Made by a program: the position numbers and the translations under genes. This document shows, piece by piece, positions 1 to 8,062 of a stretch of DNA of 64,000 bases (positions are counted from its first letter, which is position 1; every line of letters begins with the position of its first letter). A model generated the notes under the pieces. It was not told where the DNA came from. It ran no database searches and was given only the letters and a program-made list of their open reading frames with translations. The DNA is from Armatimonadota bacterium (GTDB taxonomy: Bacteria > Armatimonadota > Fimbriimonadia > Fimbriimonadales > Fimbriimonadaceae): contig JBAXHT010000003.1 of NCBI GenBank assembly GCA_037138755.1, positions 124,001-188,000 of the forward strand, given 5' to 3'.

Positions 1-306
1 CTCGACTTCAAGAAGGACATTATTCCAATCGTTAAGGCGAACTGTATCAGTTGCCATAACAAGGATAAGGCGGAGCACAATGTGATGTTTCCGGACAACA
101 TGACCGAAGAAGACGCGTTGAAGAATGCCCGAATGTGGCGCAACTCGGCTCGCGAGGTGAAGAAGGGTGCAATGCCTCCCAAGAACAACGGAACAATGGG
201 CGATAAGGATCGGGCAAAGTTTGTGGAGTGGGTTGAAGCAAAGATCCCTCGACCAGCACGCCGACCGGGCGGTGAGCCACCGAAGACGACTGGCGGCGGC
301 CACTAA
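1..306 (+). CDS. c-type cytochrome domain protein, C-terminal part
   Basis: The reading frame is open from the first base, so the start lies to the left of the window; 101 residues are visible. A heme-attachment motif CISCH sits at visible residues 15-19, and a GAMPP motif about 40 residues later supplies the likely distal methionine (Met58). This is the layout of a mono-heme class I cytochrome c domain as seen in periplasmic electron carriers and in Planctomycete-type cytochrome domains at protein ends. The tail is rich in Pro, Gly and Arg and ends GGGH. It is followed closely by a strong terminator, so it is the last gene of its unit. Whether the missing N-terminal part carries another enzyme domain cannot be seen. 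Confidence 0.8.
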   Translation, partial: LDFKKDIIPIVKANCISCHNKDKAEHNVMFPDNMTEEDALKNARMWRNSAREVKKGAMPPKNNGTMGDKDRAKFVEWVEAKIPRPARRPGGEPPKTTGGGH

Positions 307-323
307 GGCTTCCAAGTTTGATA

Positions 324-362
324 AAAAGCTGTCGTTGACGAGGTCAACGACAGCTTTTTTGT
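324..362 (+). terminator. Rho-independent terminator after cytochrome gene
   Basis: A 16-bp near-perfect stem (324-339 pairing with 343-358) with a GAG loop is followed directly by a T-rich run. It lies 17 bp after the cytochrome stop codon. Confidence 0.9.
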
Positions 363-445
363 TTTTCTCTTGCTTATGGGAACTTCTGGAGAACGATGGT
401 TCGTACACCGATCAACCAACGTTGCGTTGGAAACAGGAGAACACA

Positions 446-1669
446 ATGCCGATCCTTTCCGGACTCTTATTTGCAGCAAGCATGACAATTGCCATGCAAG
501 ACGATTTGATTCACGACAAGCAGTATGTTGTGGTCAAGAACAATGAGCAGGGAACCAGCGCAGGAGCAGGAGCAGGAGCAGGAACGAGCTCAACTGCAGT
601 GGCGGGGAGTGTTTTGCCGCTGACGGAAGTCCAGACACGCGACTTACCAAGCAGGCCGGCGGAGGTGATTGAAGTTCCCCGACTAGCTGAACTGCCGATT
701 GTCGGTAACCTATTCGCTACAAACCCTTCTTCAGATCAACTTCGGCGGATTCCCGAACTCAAGAAAGACGTTTCCTGTGCTTTTGTTGACGCATCAGCGA
801 CCGACGTTTTGAAATGGCTGTCGAAACAGGGCGTGAACTTTGCCGGATCAAGCGATTCAATGCCAAAAGGTCGGCTCTCCTTGGCCCTCAAAAATGTCCC
901 TCTTTACGAGGCTCTCGACGCTATTGGAGAAGTCTTTGGAGGTTATTGGAGCTTGCGAGGGAAGACTTTGGTTTTCCGAGCAGGGCGGTCTTATGCAATT
1001 GCGCCCGATATGGCAGTCGGTCGGTCGATCCCTGCACGTCCTCTGGATCCAAAGCGACCGTACTCGATCACCGTTCCTGGAATGGCTGTGATGCCCCCTA
1101 TGGGAGCGATGCCTCCGATGAGTGCAGAAGGTTTTAGACTCCGACTTGATCAGAATGCATTTGGTGACCTGGCAAAGTTGCGTGAGATTCCTCCGATGAG
1201 TCAGGAAGAGCGGGCGAAGATGCAGAAGGATCTTGCGGTTGCTCGAGAAGAGATCAGCAAGTCGCTTAAAGAAGTGGAGCGAGTTCGCGAAGTCGATATT
1301 CGAGCATCTCGAGCTGAGCTCGATAAAGCCCGAAAGGACATGGAGAAGGTTCGAGAAATTGATGTTCGCGCAGCGAGAATCGATATGGAGCGAGCTCGTA
1401 AAGACATGGAGAAGGCCCGCGAAGAGATGACCAAGGCCGAGCGTGCGCACCGCGAGGCCTCGTCTCAGCTCAAAGACCTCGGGGAGCGCATGAAGAAGTT
1501 GATGGGCTCGATGACTCCTGCGCAGTGGGATCTTCATAAGAAGCAGGGGCACCTGATGTTCAACGACCTGACGAAGGAGCAGCAAAAGATGCTCGCACCT
1601 GACGGAAAGTTCAAAGGGAACACCGTCCAGACCACCATCGACGGAAAGTCGCTGACAATCAAAGGCTGA
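446..1669 (+). CDS. Secreted protein with STN-like domain and long coiled coil
   Basis: The frame is open upstream, but ATG 446 is chosen because AGGAGA stands just before it and a signal peptide (residues 1-18) starts there. That gives 407 residues. Order: signal peptide, Gly/Ala-rich stretch (about 37-48), a domain at about 106-176 resembling the secretin/TonB short N-terminal (STN) fold (VLKWLSKQGVNF, then LALKNVPLYEALDAI), a Met/Pro-rich linker, a charged coiled coil at about 250-352 with repeated units (VREVDIRASRAEL, VREIDVRAARIDM), and a short C-terminal domain. The exact family is not recognised. STN-type domains bind partners in cell-envelope complexes, so a periplasmic scaffold or sensor role is a guess. 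The gene is flanked by terminators and appears monocistronic. A second STN-like domain occurs in the gene at 5282-5998. Confidence 0.75.
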   Translation: MPILSGLLFAASMTIAMQDDLIHDKQYVVVKNNEQGTSAGAGAGAGTSSTAVAGSVLPLTEVQTRDLPSRPAEVIEVPRLAELPIVGNLFATNPSSDQLRRIPELKKDVSCAFVDASATDVLKWLSKQGVNFAGSSDSMPKGRLSLALKNVPLYEALDAIGEVFGGYWSLRGKTLVFRAGRSYAIAPDMAVGRSIPARPLDPKRPYSITVPGMAVMPPMGAMPPMSAEGFRLRLDQNAFGDLAKLREIPPMSQEERAKMQKDLAVAREEISKSLKEVERVREVDIRASRAELDKARKDMEKVREIDVRAARIDMERARKDMEKAREEMTKAERAHREASSQLKDLGERMKKLMGSMTPAQWDLHKKQGHLMFNDLTKEQQKMLAPDGKFKGNTVQTTIDGKSLTIKG

Positions 1670-1675
1670 CCTTGG

Positions 1676-1711
1676 CGGCTCCCTGCACTCACTTGAGGCA
1701 GGGGGCCTTTT
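1676..1711 (+). terminator. Rho-independent terminator
   Basis: A GC-rich hairpin (GGCTCCCTGC pairing with GCAGGGGGCC, about 12-nt loop) is followed by CTTTTC, seven bases after the coiled-coil gene. Confidence 0.8.
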
Positions 1712-1722
1712 CGTGGGTCAAG

Positions 1723-1728
1723 TATGCT
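1723..1728 (+). promoter_or_regulatory. Probable -10 box (TATGCT) for leaderless DUF423 gene
   Basis: TATGCT ends 6 nt before ATG 1735 and no Shine-Dalgarno is present. The spacing matches the other leaderless-type sites in this window. Confidence 0.5.
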
Positions 1729-1734
1729 TGATGT

Positions 1735-2085
1735 ATGAATCGGTGGGTGAAAGTTGCTGCGCTTAGCGGGGCTCTTGCAGTCGCGCTCGGGGCGTTTGGC
1801 GCGCATGGTTTGAAGTCACACGTCACCGGAGAAGCTCTTGAAACGTGGAAAACCGCGGCGCACTACCATTTGATTCACTCAGCTGTTTTGCTTATGTTGG
1901 GATTGCTGAGCGAGAAATTAGTTTGGTCTAAGCGGCTGATGCTGGTGGGAATGTGCATCTTTGCCGGCTCGCTCTACATCTATGTGCTCAGCGGAGTGAA
2001 GTTTTTCGCAATCATCACTCCACTGGGAGGTTTATCGCTGATCCTGGGTTGGATCAGTTTGGCACTTGGTGAACGCCGGGCTTAG
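1735..2085 (+). CDS. DUF423 family small membrane protein (YgdD/TMEM256-like)
   Basis: 116 residues with four hydrophobic segments, the normal length for the family. The N-terminus carries the conserved GAFGAHGLK stretch (about residues 20-28), followed by the typical TAAHYHLIHS segment, both hallmarks of DUF423. The protein is expected in the inner membrane; its biochemical role is unknown. A TATGCT hexamer 6 nt upstream and the lack of a ribosome binding site suggest leaderless transcription. The stop codon overlaps the stop of the convergent small gene on the other strand. Confidence 0.9.
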   Translation: MNRWVKVAALSGALAVALGAFGAHGLKSHVTGEALETWKTAAHYHLIHSAVLLMLGLLSEKLVWSKRLMLVGMCIFAGSLYIYVLSGVKFFAIITPLGGLSLILGWISLALGERRA

Positions 2086-2354
2086 GGCCAGGCGAGGTTG
2101 TTTCGCGGGTCTTTAGGATAGGCGCCTTTGGGCTTGAACTTCTGACTCGCGACGGCAGTTCCGATCGCAGGTTGAGCCAGATTGGCGGTGATGTCCTTGG
2201 GATAGGAGCCAGTACGTGCAGTGACCGCGCTTTGGCGACCAGATTGGGCCACGACGGCGATGTGCTGCCGGGGACCCTTCGGGTACGCGAGTCCGGTTGT
2301 GGACTGGGCGTTCACTTTCGTGACGACAAGAGTGAGCAACATCGTTGTGATCAT
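2082..2354 (-). CDS. Small secreted protein with YPKD repeats
   Basis: 90 residues. An N-terminal signal peptide (MITTMLLTLVVTKVNAQ) is followed by a short mature protein with three repeats of the form [AS]YPK[GD] (AYPKGPRQ, SYPKDITANL, AYPKDPRNNL). The repeated asparagine/leucine pairs suggest short binding motifs instead of an enzyme fold. It lies 56 bp downstream of uppS on the same strand and converges with the DUF423 gene, the stop codons overlapping. AGGCAAG just before the ATG is a weak ribosome binding site. No known family is recognised; the signal peptide and repeats argue against a chance frame, but expression is unproven. Confidence 0.55.
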   Translation of the reverse strand: MITTMLLTLVVTKVNAQSTTGLAYPKGPRQHIAVVAQSGRQSAVTARTGSYPKDITANLAQPAIGTAVASQKFKPKGAYPKDPRNNLAWP

Positions 2355-2410
2355 CTTGCCTAGTTCTACGTATCAGTGATGGACATCCGTTGACACATTC
2401 ACTGCTTTGG

Positions 2411-3157
2411 CTAAACCACGGCGCCAAACTTTCGGGTGCGCCGCTGGAATTCTTTGACGGCATCGAGAAGATGCTGCTTGGAGAATTCAGGCCACGGATC
2501 TTGCGTAACCCAGAGCTCGCAATAGGCTCCTTGGAAAAGGAGGAAGTTGCTCCAGCGCATCTCGCCAGCCGTGCGGATCATGAGGTCTGGATCGGGCTGG
2601 TGGGGATTGTAAAGGTGAGCGGAGATCAGCTCTTCAGTGATGTCCTCCGGGTCAAACTCTGCGGCGATGAGATCTTTGACGGCGTCGACGATTTCCGCCC
2701 TTCCGCCGTAGTTTACGGCGAGGGTGAAGACGATGCCGGTGTTGTTGGCGGTCATCTCCATGCCGGTTTCGAGAGCGTCTCGCAGCCCGGCGGGGAGCTC
2801 TTCGATTCGGCCCGAGAAGTTGAGACGCACATTATTCGTGTGCATAATCCTCAGCTCCTCTCGGGTGGCTTTCTCGATTAGGGTCATCAACCCTTCGACC
2901 TCTTCTGAGGGCCTGCGCCAGTTCTCTGCAGAAAAGGCATAGACCGTAAGATACTTGATCCCAAGGTCGCTTGAGTTCAGCAAAGCACCGCGTAAGGCCT
3001 TGTAGCCTTCGCGGTGACCCAAAAGTCGCTGCCAGCCCTTCTTCTTCGCCCAGCGACCGTTGCCATCCATGATGATAGCAAGATGGTGGGGAAGAGCATC
3101 AAGGTCAATCCCTTGCTCTTGCGCCTGAACTTGAATCTTTTTAAGCTTGGTATCCAT
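2411..3157 (-). CDS. uppS: Isoprenyl transferase (undecaprenyl diphosphate synthase)
   Basis: 248 residues, the normal length for cis-prenyltransferases. It condenses isopentenyl diphosphate onto farnesyl diphosphate to build the C55 carrier lipid for peptidoglycan and polysaccharide synthesis in the cytoplasm. The P-loop-like signature IIMDGNGRWA places the catalytic Asp at residue 31, VYAFSAENW follows near 75, and the C-terminal substrate motif RTAGEMRWSNFLLFQ begins at Arg195. The usual Ser of RTSGE is Ala here, a mild change. It is the last of pyrH-frr-uppS, 20 bp after frr. AAGG stands almost directly against the ATG, an unusually short ribosome-binding-site spacing. Confidence 0.95.
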   Translation of the reverse strand: MDTKLKKIQVQAQEQGIDLDALPHHLAIIMDGNGRWAKKKGWQRLLGHREGYKALRGALLNSSDLGIKYLTVYAFSAENWRRPSEEVEGLMTLIEKATREELRIMHTNNVRLNFSGRIEELPAGLRDALETGMEMTANNTGIVFTLAVNYGGRAEIVDAVKDLIAAEFDPEDITEELISAHLYNPHQPDPDLMIRTAGEMRWSNFLLFQGAYCELWVTQDPWPEFSKQHLLDAVKEFQRRTRKFGAVV

Positions 3158-3177
3158 ACCTTCGTAGGAACCCAGCT

Positions 3178-3738
3178 TTAGACTTGCATCAGTTCTTCTT
3201 CTTTCTTCTTGCCTAGATCATCGGCTTTTGCGATGTAGGTATCGGTGAGCTTCTGGACCTTCGCCTCGCCGCCTTTCACCTCGTCTTCGGTGATCTCCTT
3301 TTTCTTCTCAAGTCCTTTTATCGAGTCGTTTGCATCGCGGCGGACGTTTCGGATGGCGACGCGTCCCTGTTCCGTTCGGGCGTGCACTTGTTTGACCATG
3401 TCCTTTCGGCGATCTTCGGTCATGGCAGGGAAGATGAGGCGGATGCCGGTGCCGTCGTTGTTCGGGTTGATTCCGAGGTCGCTCTTCATAATCGCCTTTT
3501 CGATCGGGCCAACCATGCTCTTCTCATATGGCTGGATCATGAGTTGCCGTGCTTCCGGAACGGAGACGTTTGCGATTTGAGTGATCGGAGTTTCGACTCC
3601 GTAGTACTCGACGTGAACACGGTCGAGAATCGCCGGGGAGGCGCGGCCGGTGCGATAGCTCGCGAAGTCGTGGATCATGGCCTCAAGGGCCTGTTGCATC
3701 TTGTGTTCTGCTTCCTGCAGGGTTTCGTTTACGCTCAT
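3178..3738 (-). CDS. frr: Ribosome recycling factor
   Basis: 186 residues, the standard RRF length. With EF-G it splits the post-termination ribosome into subunits. Recognisable parts are the N-terminal helix with MQQALEAM, the RTGRASP segment (about 31-37), the domain II stretch ITQIANVSVPEARQLMIQP and the C-terminal helix RKDMVKQVHARTEQGRVAIRNVRRDAN. Its start overlaps the pyrH stop by 4 nt (ATGA), so the two are translationally coupled. The pyrH-frr-uppS order is widespread in bacteria, although the usual upstream rpsB-tsf pair is not present here. Confidence 0.97.
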   Translation of the reverse strand: MSVNETLQEAEHKMQQALEAMIHDFASYRTGRASPAILDRVHVEYYGVETPITQIANVSVPEARQLMIQPYEKSMVGPIEKAIMKSDLGINPNNDGTGIRLIFPAMTEDRRKDMVKQVHARTEQGRVAIRNVRRDANDSIKGLEKKKEITEDEVKGGEAKVQKLTDTYIAKADDLGKKKEEELMQV

Positions 3739-4469
3739 GATTGTTCGTCTCCTACGAGGGTCCCTGTCGGTCCGCCACTGAGGGCGTCGAGAAGGGCACC
3801 TGGTTTGTGAAAATCGAGGACGATGAGCGGGAGTTTGTGCTCCTCGGCCATCGTGAATGCGGTCTGGTCCATGACCTTGAGGCGATCCTGGATTGCAGTG
3901 TTGTAGCTCAGTTTGTCGTACCGCTTGGCGTTCGGATTCTTCTTCGGGTCGCTGTCGTAGACTCCGTCGACTTTGGTGGCTTTGACGATAACGTCGGCGT
4001 CAATTTCCAGTGCCCGCAGGACAGCAGCGGTGTCGGTAGAGAAGTACGGGTTACCTGTTCCAGCCGCAAAGATGACCATGCGACCCTTTTGCAGGTGGCG
4101 CATTGCGCGTCGTTTGATAAATGGTTCGGCGACTGCGGCGATGGTGATTGCGCTTTGAACGCGCACTTCAACGCCTTTCTTTTCAATAGCGGAAAGTAAC
4201 CCGAGGGAGTTCATGAGGGTGCCGAGCATCCCCATTTGGTCGGCGACTGAACGGTCGATTCCTCCTTCAGCAGAAAAGGTTTCGCCACGGATGAAGTTTC
4301 CTCCACCGACAACGATTGCGGCTTCGATGCCGGCTCGGTGAACAGCAGCCACTTCGTTTGCGATGTAGTTCAGAACGTGGGGGTCAAGACCGAATTTGAG
4401 GTCTCCAGCGAGGGCTTCGCCGCTGAGTTTGATAAGTGCGCGTTTGAAGGGTCGTCTACCGCTCGCCAA
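3735..4469 (-). CDS. pyrH: UMP kinase
   Basis: 244 residues, typical for bacterial UMP kinase, which phosphorylates UMP to UDP as a hexamer and is unrelated to eukaryotic UMP/CMP kinases. The phosphate-binding start is KLSGEALAG (about 13-21), followed by VVGGGNFIRG near 53-62, GTGNPYFSTDTAAVLRA for nucleotide binding and VDGVYDSDPKKNP. The frame gives TTG as the only start that leaves this fold complete; a TACACT hexamer lies 9 nt before it and no good ribosome binding site is seen. It overlaps frr by 4 nt. The zinc-ribbon gene ends 38 bp upstream. Confidence 0.96.
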   Translation of the reverse strand: MASGRRPFKRALIKLSGEALAGDLKFGLDPHVLNYIANEVAAVHRAGIEAAIVVGGGNFIRGETFSAEGGIDRSVADQMGMLGTLMNSLGLLSAIEKKGVEVRVQSAITIAAVAEPFIKRRAMRHLQKGRMVIFAAGTGNPYFSTDTAAVLRALEIDADVIVKATKVDGVYDSDPKKNPNAKRYDKLSYNTAIQDRLKVMDQTAFTMAEEHKLPLIVLDFHKPGALLDALSGGPTGTLVGDEQS

Positions 4470-4507
4470 GATGCGGAGAGTGTACCCGCCGCTCCTACCT
4501 GTAAAGA

Positions 4508-5233
4508 CTACTGGCTCAGAACCCGCATTTCGGCTTTTGCCCCATGGCTACCGATTTGGGCGGCGAGCATTTCCGCCTTCATTCTAGGGATGCCCTGGAG
4601 CAGGGTTACGGGAGTCTCTTCGAGCATATCTTTCACCTGATTTCGGTTCAAAGCCAGCATGTGCTGGAGCACTTTGATGATCTCTTCATCCTTCTTGCCG
4701 CCGTCGATCAGAACGAGCTCGTAGCTTTGGTTGTCATCCACCACTGCGTAGCCTTTAGGGAGTTGCTTGGTTGGTTTGCCTTCTTCCTGGGTAATGGGGA
4801 TCTCGTGGTTACAAGTTTCGCAGATGAGGAGCTCAGTTTTTTCTGAGTAGTAGTTGAGGGAATTGCAGAAGCCGCAGCGGACTTGCTCAACTGGCAGAAC
4901 CTTGCTGTCTTTGATAGGAATGAGGTGATTGCACGCAACGCATGTGACGTCCTCGTTTTCGGGTTTTGCAACGAGTTCGTTTCTCTCCGTACAGATTGGG
5001 CAGTCCACCGAAAAGGAAGCGACTTTGCGGGTTCCAAGAGCGACTTTGATTCCGTAGCCAATGAGGCCGACGGCTGCCAGACCCAGAACCGAACCAAGCC
5101 CGACAAACATGCCGTCGCCTTTGTATTTCAGAAAGAGGAAGGCAAGTGCTCCGCAAGCGATTCCACCGCCGAAGAAGTAGAACGCGCGTTCGCTAATGAG
5201 TTCAATGACGTCGGAGGTGCGTTTGATTCGCAT
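4508..5233 (-). CDS. Membrane zinc-ribbon protein with ribosomal L7/L12 C-terminal-like domain
   Basis: 241 residues. Two transmembrane segments (about 17-36 and 42-66) are followed by two zinc-ribbon-like units whose Cys pairs are C78/C81 with C98/C101 and C120/C123 with C138/C141. Each unit ends in a similar CNHLIPI or CNHEIPI stretch, so they are internal duplicates. The C-terminus (about 190-238) resembles the L7/L12 C-terminal fold: VKDMLEETPVTLLQG followed by AEMLAAQIGSHGAKAEM. In ribosomal L7/L12 that face binds translation GTPases; a similar fold occurs in other proteins without that role. The function is unknown. It sits directly upstream of pyrH in the same direction. Confidence 0.75.
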   Translation of the reverse strand: MRIKRTSDVIELISERAFYFFGGGIACGALAFLFLKYKGDGMFVGLGSVLGLAAVGLIGYGIKVALGTRKVASFSVDCPICTERNELVAKPENEDVTCVACNHLIPIKDSKVLPVEQVRCGFCNSLNYYSEKTELLICETCNHEIPITQEEGKPTKQLPKGYAVVDDNQSYELVLIDGGKKDEEIIKVLQHMLALNRNQVKDMLEETPVTLLQGIPRMKAEMLAAQIGSHGAKAEMRVLSQ

Positions 5234-5281
5234 AGGTTTGTCCAGTGAATATAGCTGATTCCCGCGATTCCGGCAAGGGGT

Positions 5282-5998
5282 TTAGTTGAGTTCGTCGTTC
5301 TTATCGGACGGTTCGCTATCATCCTTAACCGGCAGGATGAGGATGTGCTTGTCGCCGTCGATCACGGGCGTAAAGGCGTAGTCCCTGCCGAGGGCGCTCA
5401 GCATCTCCATCGCGGTCATCTGGGTGAAGTTAACTTGGACATCCGGGTTCTCGAGCCCTGGTGCGATTGTGACGGTGACTTCGCCAGCGGCTGCGATGAG
5501 CTGGATCGCCGCGTGGAGTTTTGACACTTCGAGGATGAGATCTGCCTTTTTGAAGTTATCTACGGGTTTTGGCGGCGGGTTCTTTGCCGGATCGACGGGT
5601 GGGGTCGCCTGAGCAACCGGGGGAGTTGGGTTCGTCACCGGCATCTCGGGCATGAGTGACTTGCGCTCCGTATTGACTGGAGCCGGTTTGGTAACCGGAG
5701 TGGGTTGATTCCGGGTCGCGGCGAGTACGGCCGTTGAGATGACGGCAAGCGAGACGGCAGCGTAGCCGAGCCATTGGATCGGTTTGCGGTCGATGTTGAC
5801 TGGCCTTGCCTGGAAGACGGGAATCTCGCGGCTGGGGACGCTCTTTCCTTGAGCCTTAAGGGCTTGGACGGTTTTGATGCGCCGCAACAGTTCCTGTTTG
5901 TACTTGGGGAAGCGGTGTTCGAAATCGTGGACGGCGTCTACGGTGTCATTCTCCGCGATGGCCCACATGAGCTCGTCGATATCTGGTGGAATTTGCAT
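5282..5998 (-). CDS. Membrane-anchored STN-like protein, likely partner of the ECF sigma factor
   Basis: 238 residues. A cytoplasmic N-terminal region (1-73) with a helical stretch (FEHRFPKYKQELLRRIK), one transmembrane helix at about 74-94, a Pro/Thr-rich periplasmic linker (97-148) and a C-terminal STN-like domain (about 150-228, KLHAAIQLIAAAGEVTVTI then MTAMEMLSALGRDYAF). Its start codon overlaps the stop of the sigma-factor gene by one base (TGATG), so the two are made together. That position and topology are those of an anti-sigma factor, but no HxxxCxxC zinc motif is present. An anti-sigma role is inferred from context only. Confidence 0.7.
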   Translation of the reverse strand: MQIPPDIDELMWAIAENDTVDAVHDFEHRFPKYKQELLRRIKTVQALKAQGKSVPSREIPVFQARPVNIDRKPIQWLGYAAVSLAVISTAVLAATRNQPTPVTKPAPVNTERKSLMPEMPVTNPTPPVAQATPPVDPAKNPPPKPVDNFKKADLILEVSKLHAAIQLIAAAGEVTVTIAPGLENPDVQVNFTQMTAMEMLSALGRDYAFTPVIDGDKHILILPVKDDSEPSDKNDELN

Positions 5999-6552
5999 CA
6001 GAGTTCGGGCTCCTGTTCAAAGTATTGGCGGAATCTTTCTCTGGCTCTATAAAGGCGGGTTTTCGCCGCGTTGAGGTTGATGTCCATCGAGTCGGCAATC
6101 TCTTGGAGGCTGAGTTCTTGCCAGTAGAAAAGGGTGATGATTGCGCGATCTTGAGGGGCAAGCTTCTCCATGGCAAGCTGGACGCGTGGATCTGGCTCCT
6201 CGCCACCTTGAGGCGGAGCCGGGTGTTCGGCGGCTTGGTCAAGTTCTAGTGGCTTGTTTCGGAACCTTCGCTTTCTAGACTCCTGGATCGCTCGGTTGAC
6301 GGAGATTCGGAAGAGCCAGGTGCTGAATTTGCTTTGGCGATTGAACTTTGGCAGGTTGCGGTAGACAAGCGCGAAGATTTCCTGCGTCGCGTCGGCGGCT
6401 TCTTCAGGGTCGATCAGGACGCCTCGGGCCAGGTTGAAAACGCGAGTGTAGTAGCGCGAATAGAGGGTCTCGAAGGCACTTTGATCACCGGCGACGAAGC
6501 GCTCGACGAGGATTGTATCCTCGTCGAAACTTCCCGCACCTTCATAGATCAT
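5998..6552 (-). CDS. RNA polymerase sigma factor, ECF family
   Basis: 184 residues from ATG 6552; the frame extends to GTG 6567, so up to five more residues are possible. Region 2 is recognisable in FETLYSRYYTRVFNLARGVLID with PEEAADATQEIFALVYRNL, and region 4 in LAPQDRAIITLFYWQELSLQEIADSM with the helix-turn-helix LNAAKTRLYRARERF. It would direct core RNA polymerase to a small regulon in response to an envelope signal relayed by the overlapping downstream membrane protein. AAGGTG lies 12 nt before ATG 6552, a long spacing, so the start is uncertain. Confidence 0.93.
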   Translation of the reverse strand: MIYEGAGSFDEDTILVERFVAGDQSAFETLYSRYYTRVFNLARGVLIDPEEAADATQEIFALVYRNLPKFNRQSKFSTWLFRISVNRAIQESRKRRFRNKPLELDQAAEHPAPPQGGEEPDPRVQLAMEKLAPQDRAIITLFYWQELSLQEIADSMDINLNAAKTRLYRARERFRQYFEQEPEL

Positions 6553-6585
6553 CGACACCACGATCACCTTGTTCTGACGCGCAAA

Positions 6586-8007
6586 CTACGGCGAAGGTGA
6601 CTCCGTTTGGATCCGTTTGGCAAATTCGCCAGGAAGCTGGGTTCCGGCGTAGACAGTGAAGCCGCCGAAGATGATGACTACCAGGGCCAGAGCGATCTGC
6701 CATTTGCGGAAGACGTGCACCCAACCGATCGCCATCAGGGTTGCGAATGCGCTGAGGGCAGGGAAGAGGTAGCGGGCTTGGGCCTGGAAGTAGGTGTTGT
6801 TGAACATCACGAACAGGGCAAGGGTGAGGCCGATGAGGCCAAGGGTGATCGCACCGAGTCGTTTGTTTTCGTTCCAGTTCTTACGTAGCCACAGAACTCC
6901 GCCGCCGAGGCCGAGGAAGTTGAAAAGGATGATTGCTTTGTACAGTAAGTCAGGCGATTTTCCGTAGGGATTTCCAGATTCGTTGAACCAGATGTCCATA
7001 TAGCCAAAGACGCCGATGAAAGAACGGGCGGTCCAGTAGCCAATCCAGTTGATCCAATACTGGACTTCGGACGAACCCGCGCCAGGTCCAGCTTCAATGA
7101 TGCTAATCATAAGCGACTTTTGTGCGGAGCCGGGGAACGCCTCCCGAAAGACCTTTTGGGCCAGCGGGTCGCCGTAAAGATTTTGGTTTCTAAGCCAAAA
7201 ACGTACAACGAGCAAGATTGGAAGAATTGCTAAAAAGGCAACGTGGACCTTTCGTAGTGTCATCTGTCTAGGTGTATCAGTCGGCAAACCGACTGAGTTC
7301 AGGAGAAACCAGAGCGCAACAAGGATATGAGGAATCAAGACAATCAAGGCCGATGTCTTAGTACAGAGGGCAAAACCGACCAGGAACGCGCACTTTTGAA
7401 GTGCCGAAGTAGCCTGATCCGGATCGTCAGTTGTAGTCCAAGCCTTGAGCAGGAACGCTACTGACCAACTCATAAAGGTGAAAAGTAGCGGGTCGTTCGA
7501 AATTGCACCGCTCAGAGCCACGTTCATTGGCAACAGGGATGCAACGGAAGCTGCCAGGGTCCCAATCTCTTCTCGTTTTGAGCCCCACAATCCAGCAAAG
7601 AAAACTCCCGCGACGCCGATCGTGCCGATGAAGCAGTTAAGCAAGCGAATTGTTCTTCCAAACTCCGATGTCTCAACGTCGGTCTTTCCAGTGGCCTCGG
7701 CAACTATCTTGGCGACTGAATAGTACAGTGGAGGTTGATGACTCTGGTATTCCTCGCCCAAATCCGGGGAACCAGGCTTAAGAATCGGCAAGGAGTTCTT
7801 CGTCAACAGATGTCGGATGTAGTTTGCGTGCTGTCTCTCATCCGGTGCTCCAACATCGCTGACGTGCTGGCGACCGCCTTTACCGTCACCCTGGGTCTGA
7901 AGAATTCCGCCCGTTCGGTACGGCGTGATCATCGCGAACCATGCCGCCAGGCAGAAGTGGGTGACCATCAAAATGACTAAGGAAATTCGCGCAAATTTCG
8001 CTGACAT
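6586..8007 (-). CDS. Polytopic membrane glycosyltransferase (GT39/ArnT-like)
   Basis: 473 residues from ATG 8007; a TTG six bases upstream is also possible, but the AGAG ribosome binding site spaces better to the ATG. About eleven hydrophobic segments are present. The first periplasmic loop holds the acidic GAPDERQHANYIRH motif and then YQSHQPPLYYSVAK, both typical of lipid-phosphate-sugar-dependent glycosyltransferases of the GT-C superfamily (PMT/ArnT/DUF2142 kind). Such enzymes transfer a sugar from a polyprenyl carrier to a protein or lipid on the outer face of the membrane. Donor and acceptor cannot be told. It is divergent from the thioredoxin-fusion gene across a 55-bp spacer. Confidence 0.8.
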   Translation of the reverse strand: MSAKFARISLVILMVTHFCLAAWFAMITPYRTGGILQTQGDGKGGRQHVSDVGAPDERQHANYIRHLLTKNSLPILKPGSPDLGEEYQSHQPPLYYSVAKIVAEATGKTDVETSEFGRTIRLLNCFIGTIGVAGVFFAGLWGSKREEIGTLAASVASLLPMNVALSGAISNDPLLFTFMSWSVAFLLKAWTTTDDPDQATSALQKCAFLVGFALCTKTSALIVLIPHILVALWFLLNSVGLPTDTPRQMTLRKVHVAFLAILPILLVVRFWLRNQNLYGDPLAQKVFREAFPGSAQKSLMISIIEAGPGAGSSEVQYWINWIGYWTARSFIGVFGYMDIWFNESGNPYGKSPDLLYKAIILFNFLGLGGGVLWLRKNWNENKRLGAITLGLIGLTLALFVMFNNTYFQAQARYLFPALSAFATLMAIGWVHVFRKWQIALALVVIIFGGFTVYAGTQLPGEFAKRIQTESPSP

Positions 8008-8062
8008 GAGCAATCTCTGTGTATGATAGCTTTAACTCACTGCACAAGCGAGGGAAAAGGTC

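Noticed and set aside
857-1585. Long minus-strand frame opposite the coiled-coil gene
   Set aside because: Coiled-coil coding with regular codon use produces long antisense frames; the sense gene has ribosome binding site and signal peptide.
2113-2463. 116-codon minus-strand frame beside the YPKD protein
   Set aside because: No signal or fold; overlaps uppS end and the better-supported 90-aa frame.
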